Source: Synechococcus sp. BL107 | Lineage (GTDB): Bacteria; Cyanobacteriota; Cyanobacteriia; PCC-6307; Cyanobiaceae | Direction: 5' to 3' | Assembly (NCBI RefSeq): GCF_000153805.1 | Contig: NZ_DS022298.1 | Location: 2,174,827-2,238,826 of the forward strand | Length of the DNA: 64,000 nt | Shown: piece by piece, positions 17,547-25,965 of the stretch | Numbering within the stretch: position 1 is the first letter of the stretch | Layout of the letters: every line of letters starts with the position of its first letter | Notes under the pieces: model-generated | Seen by the model: only the letters and a program-made list of their open reading frames with translations | What the model was told of the DNA's origin: nothing | Database searches by the model: none | Position numbers and translations under genes: made by a program

Positions 17547-17732
17547 TCATTGCTTATTCATGACCTTCCAAGCGACATACACCACACCGCCAAGAAAAAC
17601 GAGAGGCAAGATAGCCTTCACGAAGCCAAGAGCAATCCACACCACAAGGATGCCAACACCCAGGCCAACGCCTGTTTTTTTGACCATTGCCTGACTCTCA
17701 TCAGTCATGGTGGACCACTTAGGGAGAGGCAT
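17547..17732 (-). CDS. Small membrane protein (61 aa)
   Basis: A 61-residue protein with a polar start (MPLPKWSTMTDESQAMVKK) followed by a long hydrophobic stretch TGVGLGVGILVVWIALGFVK and AILPLVFLGGVVYVAW, enough for two short or one long membrane segment. An internal ATG (MTDESQ) nine codons in is an alternative start. It is of the kind repeatedly annotated as a conserved hypothetical in marine Synechococcus. No function can be stated. Confidence 0.6.
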   Translation of the reverse strand: MPLPKWSTMTDESQAMVKKTGVGLGVGILVVWIALGFVKAILPLVFLGGVVYVAWKVMNKQ

Positions 17733-17866
17733 GTCGGAAATTAACGACGAGATGGTTAGCTAATCTTGTCGAACTTGAGGCTGAAAAGCTAGTCCTCATG
17801 GCGTTTCAAATAGCCAAGGAACTATGAACGTCATTCAAACGTTTGAGATCACCAGTATGGATCTGC

Positions 17867-18061
17867 TCAAACAAAAGTATGGGACGTAATCGGAACGCAT
17901 TCATCATCTTCACCAATCAACTGAACAAGTTGGATGTCTACATCGGCCTGCGTCAGGGCCAGAATTTGAAGCACATAACAATCGACAGCTTGTCCCAATT
18001 CACTAAATGATTCAACTACAACAGAACTTTCGCCGTCGTCGACACGAACTTGATACTGCAT
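17867..18061 (-). CDS. Small acidic conserved hypothetical protein
   Basis: A 64-residue acidic protein (MQYQVRVDDGESSVVVES...GEDDECVPITSHTFV) with alternating strand and helix potential and no membrane segment. It starts with ATG at 18061 in an AT-rich leader. I do not recognise the family. Codon use and the absence of low complexity support a real gene. Confidence 0.55.
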   Translation of the reverse strand: MQYQVRVDDGESSVVVESFSELGQAVDCYVLQILALTQADVDIQLVQLIGEDDECVPITSHTFV

Positions 18062-18208
18062 TAGATTAACGTACTAAAGAGCAGAGAGAAAACGCTCAGA
18101 AAAACCAACGTAATTGAAGACATCCTAATGAATACAACCAATAAACTGCTTGCAAACAAGCTCAAAAGAAAGATTGTAAAGAATACTGATCACTCAACAA
18201 CATTGAAA

Positions 18209-18352
18209 TTATTCGCCGCAAGGTTCTTCCGCCGCTAGCTCGCGCAAAAAACGACGTCGCTGAGGAGATTCATATCCGGTGAGTTGTGCGTCGTCGGATT
18301 GGGGTTCAGCCTGTTTGATCTCCCTTCTGGCAGTCAGGTCTTTTTTGCTCAT
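18209..18352 (-). CDS. Small basic protein (47 aa) with shared 5' leader
   Basis: ATG at 18352 opens MSKKDLTARREIKQAEPQSD, a charged protein that ends RRRFLRELAAEEPCGE. Ten bases upstream lies a 21-nt sequence repeated almost perfectly at the same distance before another microgene at 27021-27140, whose N-terminus (MNRRSLTPER) has a similar basic-LT-R pattern. That shared leader and N-terminus are the main support for both genes. Function unknown. Confidence 0.5.
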   Translation of the reverse strand: MSKKDLTARREIKQAEPQSDDAQLTGYESPQRRRFLRELAAEEPCGE

Positions 18353-18362
18353 GTCATCGCTT

Positions 18363-18383
18363 TTATCGGTTCTCGCGCTGTGG
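18363..18383 (-). promoter_or_regulatory. 21-nt leader element, copy 1
   Basis: The plus-strand sequence TTATCGGTTCTCGCGCTGTGG matches 27152-27172 in 20 of 21 positions. Both copies lie 10-11 nt upstream of a minus-strand ATG. It is a candidate translation or transcription control element, or a trace of duplication. Confidence 0.55.
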
Positions 18384-18454
18384 ATCCTTAAGACGAGGAT
18401 TCTTTAGCGTAATAATAACCTCACATATTTTTGAGCGTTTAGCAAGAGCGTTAT

Positions 18455-18730
18455 TCAACGTACTGGGGGAAAGCATCGCCTCCAGCCTGCGGCTTGCATC
18501 CTTTTCCACTCCTCAATGGCGCCATCTCTCAGTAAGCGCCGACGCGACTGCGGAATGGGATAGTCAGGTTTTCTCCAGCGAAAGGTTCGGATAGTGGTCC
18601 ATGAATCTTGGATTGACGGATCATCAACGCTGAACTCACAGACCAGCCCTTGCTGGTCATTCACGAGCCAACCCTCACCATCTTGAGGGTTGGCTCCTTT
18701 GCTAGAACTTTCAGTTTGCTTCCACATCAA
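18455..18730 (-). CDS. DUF1651 family protein
   Basis: A 91-residue protein. The first half has GEGWLVNDQQGLVCEF and FRWRKPDYPIP, and the second half carries the family signature SRRRLLRDGAIEEWKRMQ with GWRRC and a terminal proline-rich end. This is the DUF1651 pattern, present in several copies in marine Synechococcus and Prochlorococcus genomes. No enzymatic motif is visible. It may start at the first or second ATG of MMWKQ. Confidence 0.75.
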   Translation of the reverse strand: MMWKQTESSSKGANPQDGEGWLVNDQQGLVCEFSVDDPSIQDSWTTIRTFRWRKPDYPIPQSRRRLLRDGAIEEWKRMQAAGWRRCFPPVR

Positions 18731-19094
18731 TAAATTCTGACCATCGCGGAGGCTAAATTGACGCTATTGCAACGGAATGCCTTGGAATAGAAACAAAAGC
18801 GGGGGAATTAAATCAATTAGAAACTTCTTATTCATTCAATACGCATAACAACCTTGATTTAACCCTGACATACCGCACAAAACCTTTGATCAGGGTTGAA
18901 CATGCGAAGAAATGGATACCTCCCCCACAAAAACCAAAGAATGAATCCACTTTCATTGTTCAAGAAGGTAACGAGAAAAGATTTCAAGGTTACAAGGAGC
19001 GAGGGAGAAGAACTAAACCATAAGGACTCTAAAAAGCCGACCAAACAGCCAAAGAAATAAGAATGGAAAGCACTACTATCGCAAAATAGAATTT
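18731..19094. other. Intergenic, 364 bp
   Basis: An AT-rich stretch between the DUF1651 start and the prepilin reading frame. A 61-codon minus-strand frame (18859-19044) is Phe/Ser-rich and lacks gene-like features. I see no RNA gene or terminator here. Confidence 0.5.
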
Positions 19095-19624
19095 ATGATT
19101 AGAATACACACGACTGGAATTGATTCTCGACCATTAGCAAGAGTTACTCACAAAGACGCCTCAAGCCATTTCACCAATCGAAAAACTCGAAGGACAGTAG
19201 TGGCTTCTCCTTAGTTGAAACAGTCGTCGTCATTACTGTGATTACGATTATGAGCGCAATTTCTTTACCTCTGCTTTTCGGAATTCAAGAGGCAGCAGCA
19301 GACCGACTTGTAAGGCATAGCATGATAAAAGCATACAAAGAGTGCAAGATTGGAATCATAAAAGGGGCCCTAACACCCACTTTTACTATAATGATTGGAC
19401 TTCATAATACTAATGGATATTATAAATTTTACCAGCAGTACGACTACATTCCACGAAAAGATGGATACATCCCACCAACTACAATTGGCAACTGCATTGG
19501 CCCCCTCGGAGCCCACAGGATCGGAGTTCGAAAAATTAAGGGACAGGGCATCGGTGGTGAACTCTGGCTTAATTTAGATACAGCGGAAAAAAAAGAGAAG
19601 GGCAATATCTCATGGAATAACTAG
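19095..19624 (+). pseudogene. Type IV prepilin-like gene, interrupted by a -1 frameshift
   Basis: An ATG at 19095 opens a basic leader (MIRIHTTGIDSRPLAR...FTNRK) that runs out of frame. In the -1 frame the sequence continues NSKDSS-G-FSLVETVVVIT, a textbook prepilin peptidase site (G|FSLVE, glutamate at +5) and helix, then about 115 more residues to the stop at 19622-19624. The downstream frame has no ATG, GTG or TTG before the cleavage site. The frames join at an A5 run (19181-19185); one extra A or a -1 slip there would give a complete ~175-residue pilin-like protein. It may be a pseudogene, a slippage-controlled gene or a sequence error. The mature part is short, with a GIGGELWLNLD tail. 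Confidence 0.7.
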
Positions 19625-20049
19625 ATATGCGGACTGGCGAATCACTGCACTAACGTGCGATATACTGCTACTAGCAAAGCAATCAATACAATACTTTTTA
19701 ACTCATGCAATTGGAATAAAAATCTCTCTACAAATGCAACACATATACTGCTAACAAATCATAATTACTGACCATAGTTAATAATTTTCCTGCAATCATG
19801 TCATCTTGGCATCATAGCGATATAAACAATATTTAAACATGATTTATATGCAGACGAAAAAGTTATTCAAACAGAGAGAGCAATAATTGCGAGACCAGCA
19901 CGAATGCTTAATCATTTCAATATCTACATACTTTGCAGAACTGAACAATAGAAAAATCAAGACAAGTCACTATAGATACAGCTTCGATGCAACATTCGGT
20001 TCGATGTCGGACGTCATAATAACAACATCTGAACTTAACGAACTGGAGA
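19625..20049. other. Intergenic, about 425 bp
   Basis: AT-rich sequence after the pilin-like gene. A plus-strand frame (19887-20096) has no convincing start or family resemblance. No terminator with a clear stem and T-run was seen. Confidence 0.4.
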
Positions 20050-20142
20050 TCACCAGACGCCCAGCTCGAGCCAAAACAACCCAATCAGAGACATAGAAGC
20101 GATCGTGATCGAAATCCATTGGTCCTTGAGAACACGAGTCAT
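20050..20142 (-). CDS. Candidate tiny membrane protein (30 aa)
   Basis: ATG at 20142 gives MTRVLKDQWISITIASMSLI followed by GLFWLELGVW, a single hydrophobic helix after a short basic lead. An in-frame ATG at 20154 adds four residues. It lies divergent to the helicase. The build resembles other one-helix microproteins of this window, but the length is small enough for chance. Confidence 0.35.
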   Translation of the reverse strand: MTRVLKDQWISITIASMSLIGLFWLELGVW

Positions 20143-20295
20143 AACAATGATCATCACAACCCAGTCAACCTGCTGAACCCTCACTCCGCCACCCCCACAA
20201 TCAATAGAGTTCACAACTGACGAGTTTATAGATCATGGTCGACACCACATAAAACATCACACAACTCGGTTCTTTCCAAACACCAGAGCAACACG
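20143..20295 (+). promoter_or_regulatory. Leader region of the DEAD-box helicase
   Basis: About 150 bp precede the helicase start and end AACACCAGAGCAACACG. Cyanobacterial RNA helicase genes often have long cold-responsive leaders. No strong stem or ribosome-binding site is evident here, so regulation is only suggested. Confidence 0.25.
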
Positions 20296-21699
20296 ATGCT
20301 GAACGCAGAAAAGCCAGTGTCGATGGGTGTAGTATCAATGAAGGATCATTCACCAATTATTTCAAATCCAAGGAACGACAACAACAACACATTGACCTTT
20401 GAGCAACTCAACCTTTGTGCTGAAACAGTCAGATCGATCAGAGAAGCAGGATATCTATCGCCAACACCAATTCAGACCCTAACGATACCGGAGGTATTGC
20501 AGGGCAAAGATATAATGGCATCAGCCCAAACTGGAACTGGAAAAACAGCGGCTTTTATTCTGCCAATCATAGAGTTACTTCGAGTAGAAGATAAGCCGAA
20601 ACGGTTGCAAGTACATTCCCTTATTCTGACACCAACCAGAGAACTGGCAGCACAAGTTGAGGCCAACGCGAAGGGATACACGAAATATCTGGGCATACGA
20701 TCTGATGCTGTTTTTGGTGGAGTTAGCATTCGTCCGCAAGTTAAACGACTGCAAGGTGGAGTCGATATTCTTGTGGCAACACCAGGCCGCTTACTCGATC
20801 TAATCAATCAAAAGACTATTCGATTCGACAATCTCAAGATTTTAGTTCTCGATGAAGCAGATCGGATGCTCGATATGGGTTTTATTCGAGATATCAAGAA
20901 GGTGATTGAATTCTTGCCCAAGAAGCGTCAAAATATGATGTTTTCGGCGACATTTAGTGCCCCAATCAAAAAACTTGCCCTCGGATTACTGAACGATCCC
21001 GTTGAAATCAAAGCCTCAGTTCAAAACAAAGCTGCTCCCACGATTGAACATCTTGTCCATCCTTGCGACATGGCTCGCAAAGTTGACCTGCTCTGCCATC
21101 TCATCAAAACAAACGAATGGAAGCAGGTGCTGGTTTTTGCACGGACAAAACATGGTGCCGATAAAGTTGTAAAAATTCTGTGCCATCAACACATAAAGGC
21201 ATCAGCAATTCACGGAAATAAAAGCCAAGGAGCCAGAACAAGGGCACTCGAAGGATTCAAAAATGGAGACGTCAAAATATTAGTTGCCACAGATATTGCC
21301 GCACGAGGAATTGATATCCATCAACTGCCATATGTGATCAATCTTGATTTACCAAATGTCGCCGAAGATTATGTCCATCGCATTGGACGGACAGGACGGG
21401 CCGGTGAGAATGGACATGCCATCTCATTAGTTGCAGCAGAAGAAGCCCTATTACTCAAGGCGATTGAGAAATTTATCGGCAATCCACTCCCAAAAGTTGC
21501 TGTTGTTGGATTTGAACAAAAAATCTTAAAAGCTGAACCGCTGAAACAAGGCGGTCAACGGCAACGTCGATCTTCCCAATCAGTACGTACGGGTCAAAAG
21601 GCAAAAGCCAAACCTGGTTCCTCACAACAACGAAAAAATGATTGGAGAAAGTCATCGAATCGATCGACACAAGCAGACCGAAGAACACGTCAGCGCTGA
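20296..21699 (+). CDS. DEAD-box ATP-dependent RNA helicase (RhlE-like)
   Basis: A 467-residue helicase with all core motifs in order: Q motif (SPTPIQ), Walker A AQTGTGKT at 77-84, PTRELA, TPGRLLD, VLDEADRMLDMGF, SAT, VLVFARTK, ATDIAARGID and HRIGRTGRAG. The tail (~60 residues) is rich in Gln, Arg, Ser and Lys, as in RhlE-type enzymes, and probably binds RNA nonspecifically. It unwinds RNA duplexes, for example in cold adaptation or mRNA decay. In-frame ATGs at 20323 and 20338 are alternative starts. The AT-richness matches the surrounding accessory region. Confidence 0.95.
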   Translation: MLNAEKPVSMGVVSMKDHSPIISNPRNDNNNTLTFEQLNLCAETVRSIREAGYLSPTPIQTLTIPEVLQGKDIMASAQTGTGKTAAFILPIIELLRVEDKPKRLQVHSLILTPTRELAAQVEANAKGYTKYLGIRSDAVFGGVSIRPQVKRLQGGVDILVATPGRLLDLINQKTIRFDNLKILVLDEADRMLDMGFIRDIKKVIEFLPKKRQNMMFSATFSAPIKKLALGLLNDPVEIKASVQNKAAPTIEHLVHPCDMARKVDLLCHLIKTNEWKQVLVFARTKHGADKVVKILCHQHIKASAIHGNKSQGARTRALEGFKNGDVKILVATDIAARGIDIHQLPYVINLDLPNVAEDYVHRIGRTGRAGENGHAISLVAAEEALLLKAIEKFIGNPLPKVAVVGFEQKILKAEPLKQGGQRQRRSSQSVRTGQKAKAKPGSSQQRKNDWRKSSNRSTQADRRTRQR

Positions 21700-22151
21700 T
21701 GTCAAAGATAGAAGCCATCATCGAGCCCTACAACAATGGGTAGACGAAACGTTTTTATCCATTGATTCCACGAATGTTATCCCCAGTGGATGGTCATCTC
21801 CCCATGGGCAATGACGATCTTCGAAATCATGTCCATGAGATTCGATTGGTCCAAACACGTATGACGACGATGACTTGTCGTCGGTTTCTACTACGCGACG
21901 ATCAGCACAACACTGCATACACATGCAAACGAAATCTGCATCGATGCCGATAAAGCCTCCGCCACACGAGTGGATACACCCAAGAACAAAGCCGAGCTTA
22001 GTCTTGCTTCAAAGCAGCCATTCATCCAATCGAAAGGCTTCGAAGAATGTTTGGCCTGGAATCGGCCAAGGTGAATGCAACTAGACCGTCACAAGGGCAC
22101 GCAATGTGATGGTGAGTTCTTTTAGGTTGTCCGAAATCGAGGTAAAGACAG
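21700..22151. other. Intergenic, about 450 bp
   Basis: After the helicase stop there is an overlapping ATG frame (MSKIEAIIEPYNNG, then stop) and a longer frame ending CLAWNRPR near 22070 without a start codon. These could be decayed coding traces. No RNA gene was recognised. Confidence 0.35.
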
Positions 22152-22256
22152 ATGACCGATCAGTCACAGACTGCAGTTTGGCCAGCACTGCTACCCACAT
22201 TCCTTTTCTTTGGTGGGTTGGCGTCCGCGGCACTGCTAACTCAGCTAATCAGCTAA
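22152..22256 (+). CDS. Candidate tiny membrane protein (34 aa)
   Basis: ATG at 22152 gives MTDQSQTAVWPALLPTFLFF then GGLASAALLTQLIS, one hydrophobic helix after a short polar start, similar in build to small photosystem subunits. A longer overlapping frame in another phase (22106-22360) looks less gene-like. I do not recognise the protein, and no strong ribosome-binding site is seen. Confidence 0.35.
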   Translation: MTDQSQTAVWPALLPTFLFFGGLASAALLTQLIS

Positions 22257-22422
22257 TCACGGATATCCAGAGAAGAATCGATCCATCGTCATCTCGGAGC
22301 GACGCCTTGAACAGCGAGATCAAAAACCGAAGAAAATATAATTACCTATTTTCAAAATGATAAGAAAGAGGATTTTTTTTGAAATTCTTGTTTAAGTTTG
22401 CCAAACATAAACGGAGGAAAGA

Positions 22423-22638
22423 ATGTCTGGCCAGTCAAAGTCTCCTGCCTGTTACTTACGTTGGACAGTCAAGAAAGTAGCCGACAGAATGTATGCTGTC
22501 GCAGCAACTGTTGACGGAATTGAGTACGACTTTGTTGGAAATTACAAGTCGATTCGTGACGCTCAGAAGGCAGGTCGCCGTTACGCTACAGACCTCATGC
22601 ATAACTCGATGTCCGGCGGACAGCTGGCCTTCAGATAA
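22423..22638 (+). CDS. Small conserved hypothetical protein (71 aa)
   Basis: A soluble 71-residue protein with YLRWTVKKVADRMYAVAATV, GIEYDFVGNYKSIRDAQKAG and RRYATDLMH. A strong ribosome-binding site (GGAGGAAAG) sits just before the ATG, one of the clearest in this region. A Rho-independent terminator follows at 22699-22724, so it is a single-gene transcript. The pattern suggests two strands and a helix, but I recognise no family. Confidence 0.7.
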   Translation: MSGQSKSPACYLRWTVKKVADRMYAVAATVDGIEYDFVGNYKSIRDAQKAGRRYATDLMHNSMSGGQLAFR

Positions 22639-22698
22639 CCCATGTCTCGAACCGGCATGTCGCACGCACAACCACAGAAGAAAATACTGTGAGAGTTT

Positions 22699-22724
22699 GA
22701 CCCAGCCTTGGTGTTGGGTCTTTT
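22699..22724 (+). terminator. Rho-independent terminator
   Basis: GACCCA (22699-22704) pairs with TGGGTC (22715-22720), followed by TTTT. It lies about 60 bp after the stop of the 71-aa gene. Confidence 0.8.
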
Positions 22725-22823
22725 AATGATTTCTAATTGATATTCAAGAGATATCGCAGCGAATCGGTTTGCAAACAGGATGCAGCCCTCATCAACAAAA
22801 GGGCAGTGCAGGCGCCTCATTCA

Positions 22824-23297
22824 TTATCGATAGAGCCAGGGCCTCGATAAACCTTGCTGAGTATCCTTCCATATTCCAATCCTAGATTGACGAGCTTGAT
22901 CTTCGATAAGGAGTAGCTTCGGGCCATCGCAGTAGGACAGACTCGTATTATGGGCATAAACCAATCCAAGACGAATTAATTCCTCACCAATATCGACACC
23001 ACCAAGGCTAAGAATATTGGCAACAAGCCAACCATTCTGATCATAATTTAGCGGTTGAACATTGATTCTTGAATGACGAGGTAAAAGTCCAATTAATGTA
23101 TTTCTAGCGATTCGTCCATGGGGAGCCTGCCCGATCTCCGGTGCCTCGATACATGCAAGACGAATTTTAGTTTGCTTGCCTTGAAAGCTTGCAATTACTC
23201 TGTCTCCATCAATAACACGAAGGATGATCGATGCCTCTAATGGGAGAGGACAAAAAAGCAGGCTAAGTAGTCCGATAGCCATTTTTAATTGCATCAT
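22824..23297 (-). CDS. Secreted thermonuclease (SNase) homologue
   Basis: About 157 residues with an N-terminal hydrophobic signal (KMAIGLLSLLFCPLPLEA) and the SNase OB fold: VIDGDRVIASFQGKQ, IRLACIEAPE and LIRLGLVYAHN. Compared with staphylococcal nuclease, Asp21, Arg35 and Glu43 are kept, Asp40 is Glu, and the Arg87 position (YGR) reads NGW. Loss of that arginine would weaken cleavage strongly. The start is the ATG at 23297, which overlaps the stop of the upstream 47-aa ORF as ATGA. It would act in the periplasm or outside the cell. Confidence 0.85.
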   Translation of the reverse strand: MMQLKMAIGLLSLLFCPLPLEASIILRVIDGDRVIASFQGKQTKIRLACIEAPEIGQAPHGRIARNTLIGLLPRHSRINVQPLNYDQNGWLVANILSLGGVDIGEELIRLGLVYAHNTSLSYCDGPKLLLIEDQARQSRIGIWKDTQQGLSRPWLYR

Positions 23298-23437
23298 CGA
23301 TCGTTCTTCCACATTTTAAAGATAAGAAAACTTCCGAGTGCCGCAATCACGAAAGCAATCAACGGCAACATCCAAAACTGCACCAGCGTCGTGGGAATAC
23401 TGAGCTGACTGGTTAGCCAGTTGCATGCACGAGTCAT
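23294..23437 (-). CDS. Small membrane protein coupled to the nuclease homologue (47 aa)
   Basis: ATG at 23437 gives MTRACNWLTSQLSIPTTLVQ, a hydrophobic helix WMLPLIAFVIAALGSFLIF, and a basic end KMWKNDR. Its TGA overlaps the ATG of the nuclease homologue by four bases, so translation is coupled. It may anchor or pair with the nuclease, but that is inference from the overlap only. Confidence 0.6.
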   Translation of the reverse strand: MTRACNWLTSQLSIPTTLVQFWMLPLIAFVIAALGSFLIFKMWKNDR

Positions 23438-23452
23438 ACAAGCTTCTGAAAG

Positions 23453-23716
23453 TCAGTCATCAGCGGTTACCTGATCAATATGGTTAGAACAGTTAGGCAA
23501 AAAGTAGGAACACCAATGAAGTTCGATTCGATGAATGCTGAGCCGATGGGCACCCTCATTCACGACGGGAAACACAAGCCCTTCCATGCGCTTGCGTGCC
23601 CTCTGAATCCGCAAGTTAAGCCAGTCAAAAAAAGGGCGTGCGATTCTTAAGCAGACTTCAGGCCATAGGCCGCTCGAATAAGCAGTCCGTAATGAAAAGG
23701 GATGTTTCGAAGACAT
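23453..23716 (-). CDS. Hypothetical protein (87 aa)
   Basis: An 87-residue frame starting MSSKHPFSLRTAYSSGLWPE, basic in the middle (NLRIQRARKRMEGLVF) and cysteine-containing near the end. It stops 15 bp before the 47-aa membrane ORF on the same strand, so it could head a three-gene unit with the nuclease homologue. No family is recognised. Confidence 0.45.
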   Translation of the reverse strand: MSSKHPFSLRTAYSSGLWPEVCLRIARPFFDWLNLRIQRARKRMEGLVFPVVNEGAHRLSIHRIELHWCSYFLPNCSNHIDQVTADD

Positions 23717-24301
23717 TATCTTGATGAAGTCTTTCAGCCTTGAGCATTCTTATAATGAACCAAATCAGTTTCACTCAAAATCTTCACCAGGACGGTTCAA
23801 TTTCCCATCGTTTGGTCATTAGCCCATAGAGTTCAAAATTTCTCAAATGATCTTGGGCATCCCACAGGCATGGATACTCCAAACAAACACCCTCAGAGAT
23901 GCAAACAAGGAATTATCCATCCACGGTCGTCTTAATAACGGTCTTCTTAATGACGGTCTCATTACAAGACAACTTGATTTCTTCAATCAGTTGGTAAGAG
24001 ACTTTTTATTATTTTGGATGGGGAAAATTTCAACTTTGCATTAAATGGAACCAAATTTAGCTTATTTGGAAATGAAATTATTGACCGACATTCACTAACG
24101 GCATGTCTAGGAGAATCAACCAGCATAACAGACTTTCTGGATGGTTACTTCTTAGCGACAAGGTGAGCAACTATCACATCAAAAGCCCCGTCTTGCGAAG
24201 GGGCTTTAAGTCTTCTTGAACCAAATAAAGGATTTCTTAGTTCAAGTCATGTAAGTTGAACTGAGCAACCTAAAGATAGCAAAGGATCTAAAGAAATCCC
24301 C
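23717..24301. other. Intergenic, about 585 bp
   Basis: AT-rich DNA between two minus-strand units. It has a short repetition (CGGTCGTCTTAATAA / CGGTCTTCTTAATGA, about 23925-23957) and the terminator described at 24182-24208. A 65-codon plus frame (23847-24044) has no supporting features. Confidence 0.5.
24182..24208 (-). terminator. Terminator of the phycobilisome-linker gene
   Basis: AAAGCCCC and GGGGCTTT form an inverted repeat around CGTCTTGCGAA, followed by T-rich sequence in the minus direction. It lies about 95 bp beyond the linker gene's stop, and could work in both directions. Confidence 0.75.
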
Positions 24302-25198
24302 TTATGTGGCTACTGCAGAAAAGGCAACAATTGCTACCACTCGAGTTACTTCAATCAGGCCGGCAATTGTAAAAACAGTTGCAATTTTGGTAACAATCTT
24401 CGGCGGCTTGCCACCAGACCATGCCATGGACATTTCCATATATTCGAAATCACTACCCTTCGGAAAGACAATACAGTGATTGGGCTGAGCCGAAAATGAT
24501 TGGTTTAATTGACTAGAAGCACCAATCGCTTTGTCCGAGTAGGCATACCCCAGCGACATGGCGGCTGTTCGATTAAACGTAACCTGGGGAGCACCAGCAG
24601 ATGATTTCCAAGAACGCATATATGGAACCGTATGCTTACCAAACGTTTCCAAATACTCAGCAGAATCAACCATTGCATCAATAACAGCTGCATGCCCGAA
24701 CTCAGCTTGGAGAGCAATCAACTCAGAAATTTCTGATTGGTTATAAGGTACCCTTCCAAGCAGATGCTTGAAATCTAGTTCAATCGTCCGCATTGGAGAA
24801 CAATTCGTATAAAAATTACGCTCATAGAACTCTGATTTTGCGATCCCTTTAACAAAGTCTTTCATGGCTATTTCACCATTTAAAAGCTGAGATTCCAACT
24901 CAACCGAACGCTCATAATCCATAAGATGAGCATTGCCATACACATGGATATAAGCAGCCTGGATAGCCTTTTGACAGGCTTCAGCAGAAGCATCGGTGAG
25001 CTCTCCTCTTGGCACTTTGGTCTCACATTCCTCATGCAACCTTGGCCCCATGGGAAGACTCATCTTTTCACAGCCAGCCTGAAGGAACTCCGCCCTCGTC
25101 AAAGAAATTTTGATCGGTGACTTTCGATCAAACTTAAAGGGATGACCTGTGGTCCGCTCTCCACCAAACTTCGTAATTATCGACTGAGAAGAGATCAT
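24302..25198 (-). CDS. Phycobilisome linker-domain protein
   Basis: A 298-residue protein whose central ~150 residues form a PBS linker domain (PF00427): IAKSEFYERNFYTNCSPMR, then FKHLLGRVPYNQSEISELI, and AAVIDAMVDSAEYLETFG, ending VPYMRSW. Such domains join phycobiliprotein discs in antenna rods. The N-terminal ~90 residues are extra, and the C-terminus is strongly hydrophobic (IVTKIATVFTIAGLIEV...AIVAFSAVAT), which is unusual for a soluble rod linker and suggests a membrane tie. It stands alone, far from the phycobilisome gene cluster, so it may be a specialised linker. Confidence 0.85.
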   Translation of the reverse strand: MISSQSIITKFGGERTTGHPFKFDRKSPIKISLTRAEFLQAGCEKMSLPMGPRLHEECETKVPRGELTDASAEACQKAIQAAYIHVYGNAHLMDYERSVELESQLLNGEIAMKDFVKGIAKSEFYERNFYTNCSPMRTIELDFKHLLGRVPYNQSEISELIALQAEFGHAAVIDAMVDSAEYLETFGKHTVPYMRSWKSSAGAPQVTFNRTAAMSLGYAYSDKAIGASSQLNQSFSAQPNHCIVFPKGSDFEYMEMSMAWSGGKPPKIVTKIATVFTIAGLIEVTRVVAIVAFSAVAT

Positions 25199-25399
25199 TA
25201 ATCGCTTAAATTAAAGCAAATGGACAATACTATATTTGTCAAACTTGCACCGAGAAGAAAACTACTCTGCAAGCAAATAGCAAATAAAGACATACATGTT
25301 TACGCGAATAAGGCTCAAAGGTGACTATTCCCTAAGCAACATGACCACATTTTGCTTTTTATATAGAAAAAAAACAAGGCGCCTAATATTCAAAAAATC

Positions 25400-25570
25400 A
25401 TGCAGTTGGCATTGAATCCAAGATTCGAGACGTCGGCCGCATCACCCCACACACGCAACGACCTATACGAGAAGCCCGCTCTAGCCGCTCCGACGCTGGC
25501 AACAAGTGAAAACAAAATGGATCAAAAGGGAGCAACATCAGCCAATGGCTCATCGTCCACCTTCAAGTGA
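25400..25570 (+). CDS. Candidate small protein (56 aa)
   Basis: ATG at 25400 opens MQLALNPRFETSAASPHTRN, with later KPALAAPTLATSENK and a serine-rich end. It overlaps the 3' end of the minus-strand 59-aa gene by 49 bp. It lacks hydrophobic segments or known motifs, so either strand could be the real one here. The opposite gene is favoured. Confidence 0.3.
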   Translation: MQLALNPRFETSAASPHTRNDLYEKPALAAPTLATSENKMDQKGATSANGSSSTFK

Positions 25571-25701
25571 GTCAGCACACAACGCGTTGTGCAAACCTGA
25601 TCAGAGAGATCACATTCGCTGATGCAAACAAAGTATTCATCAACCGCCTGCCATCGCTCAAAGATAGTGCTGTGACTGTGTTCTCCTTTAATTGAATGCA
25701 T
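25522..25701 (-). CDS. Small cysteine-containing protein (59 aa)
   Basis: ATG at 25701 gives MHSIKGEHSHSTIFERWQAV followed by DEYFVCISECDLSDQVCTTR-C. Four cysteines lie within about 16 residues (C-x3-C and C-x4-C), apt for a metal site or disulfides. A purine-rich stretch precedes the start. It has the look of a conserved marine Synechococcus microprotein, although I cannot name a family. Confidence 0.55.
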   Translation of the reverse strand: MHSIKGEHSHSTIFERWQAVDEYFVCISECDLSDQVCTTRCVLTHLKVDDEPLADVAPF

Positions 25702-25965
25702 TTCCCTTCTGCAGCTTTGAGATATTTATGACGAGTTTCTTTTGGCGTCAAGCCTCACATTGCGCCGGGTAAACTACCTAGGAATATTTAACTAGCCAGA
25801 AAGAATCATTATCACTACACAAAACCATGGATTCCATAGAGGTTATGTTTGACGCCACAAACATGAAGGGGCAAGTTAGTAAGAAGAAGACCAACAGAAC
25901 CGTGTTAAGTACCTATTGACTCTCAATCTGAGAAGAGTAGATACAAGTCAGTCGAAACGAACGTC

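Noticed and set aside
18859-19044. 61-codon minus frame (Phe/Ser/Leu-rich)
   Set aside because: Composition is that of random AT-rich DNA and there is no ribosome-binding site.
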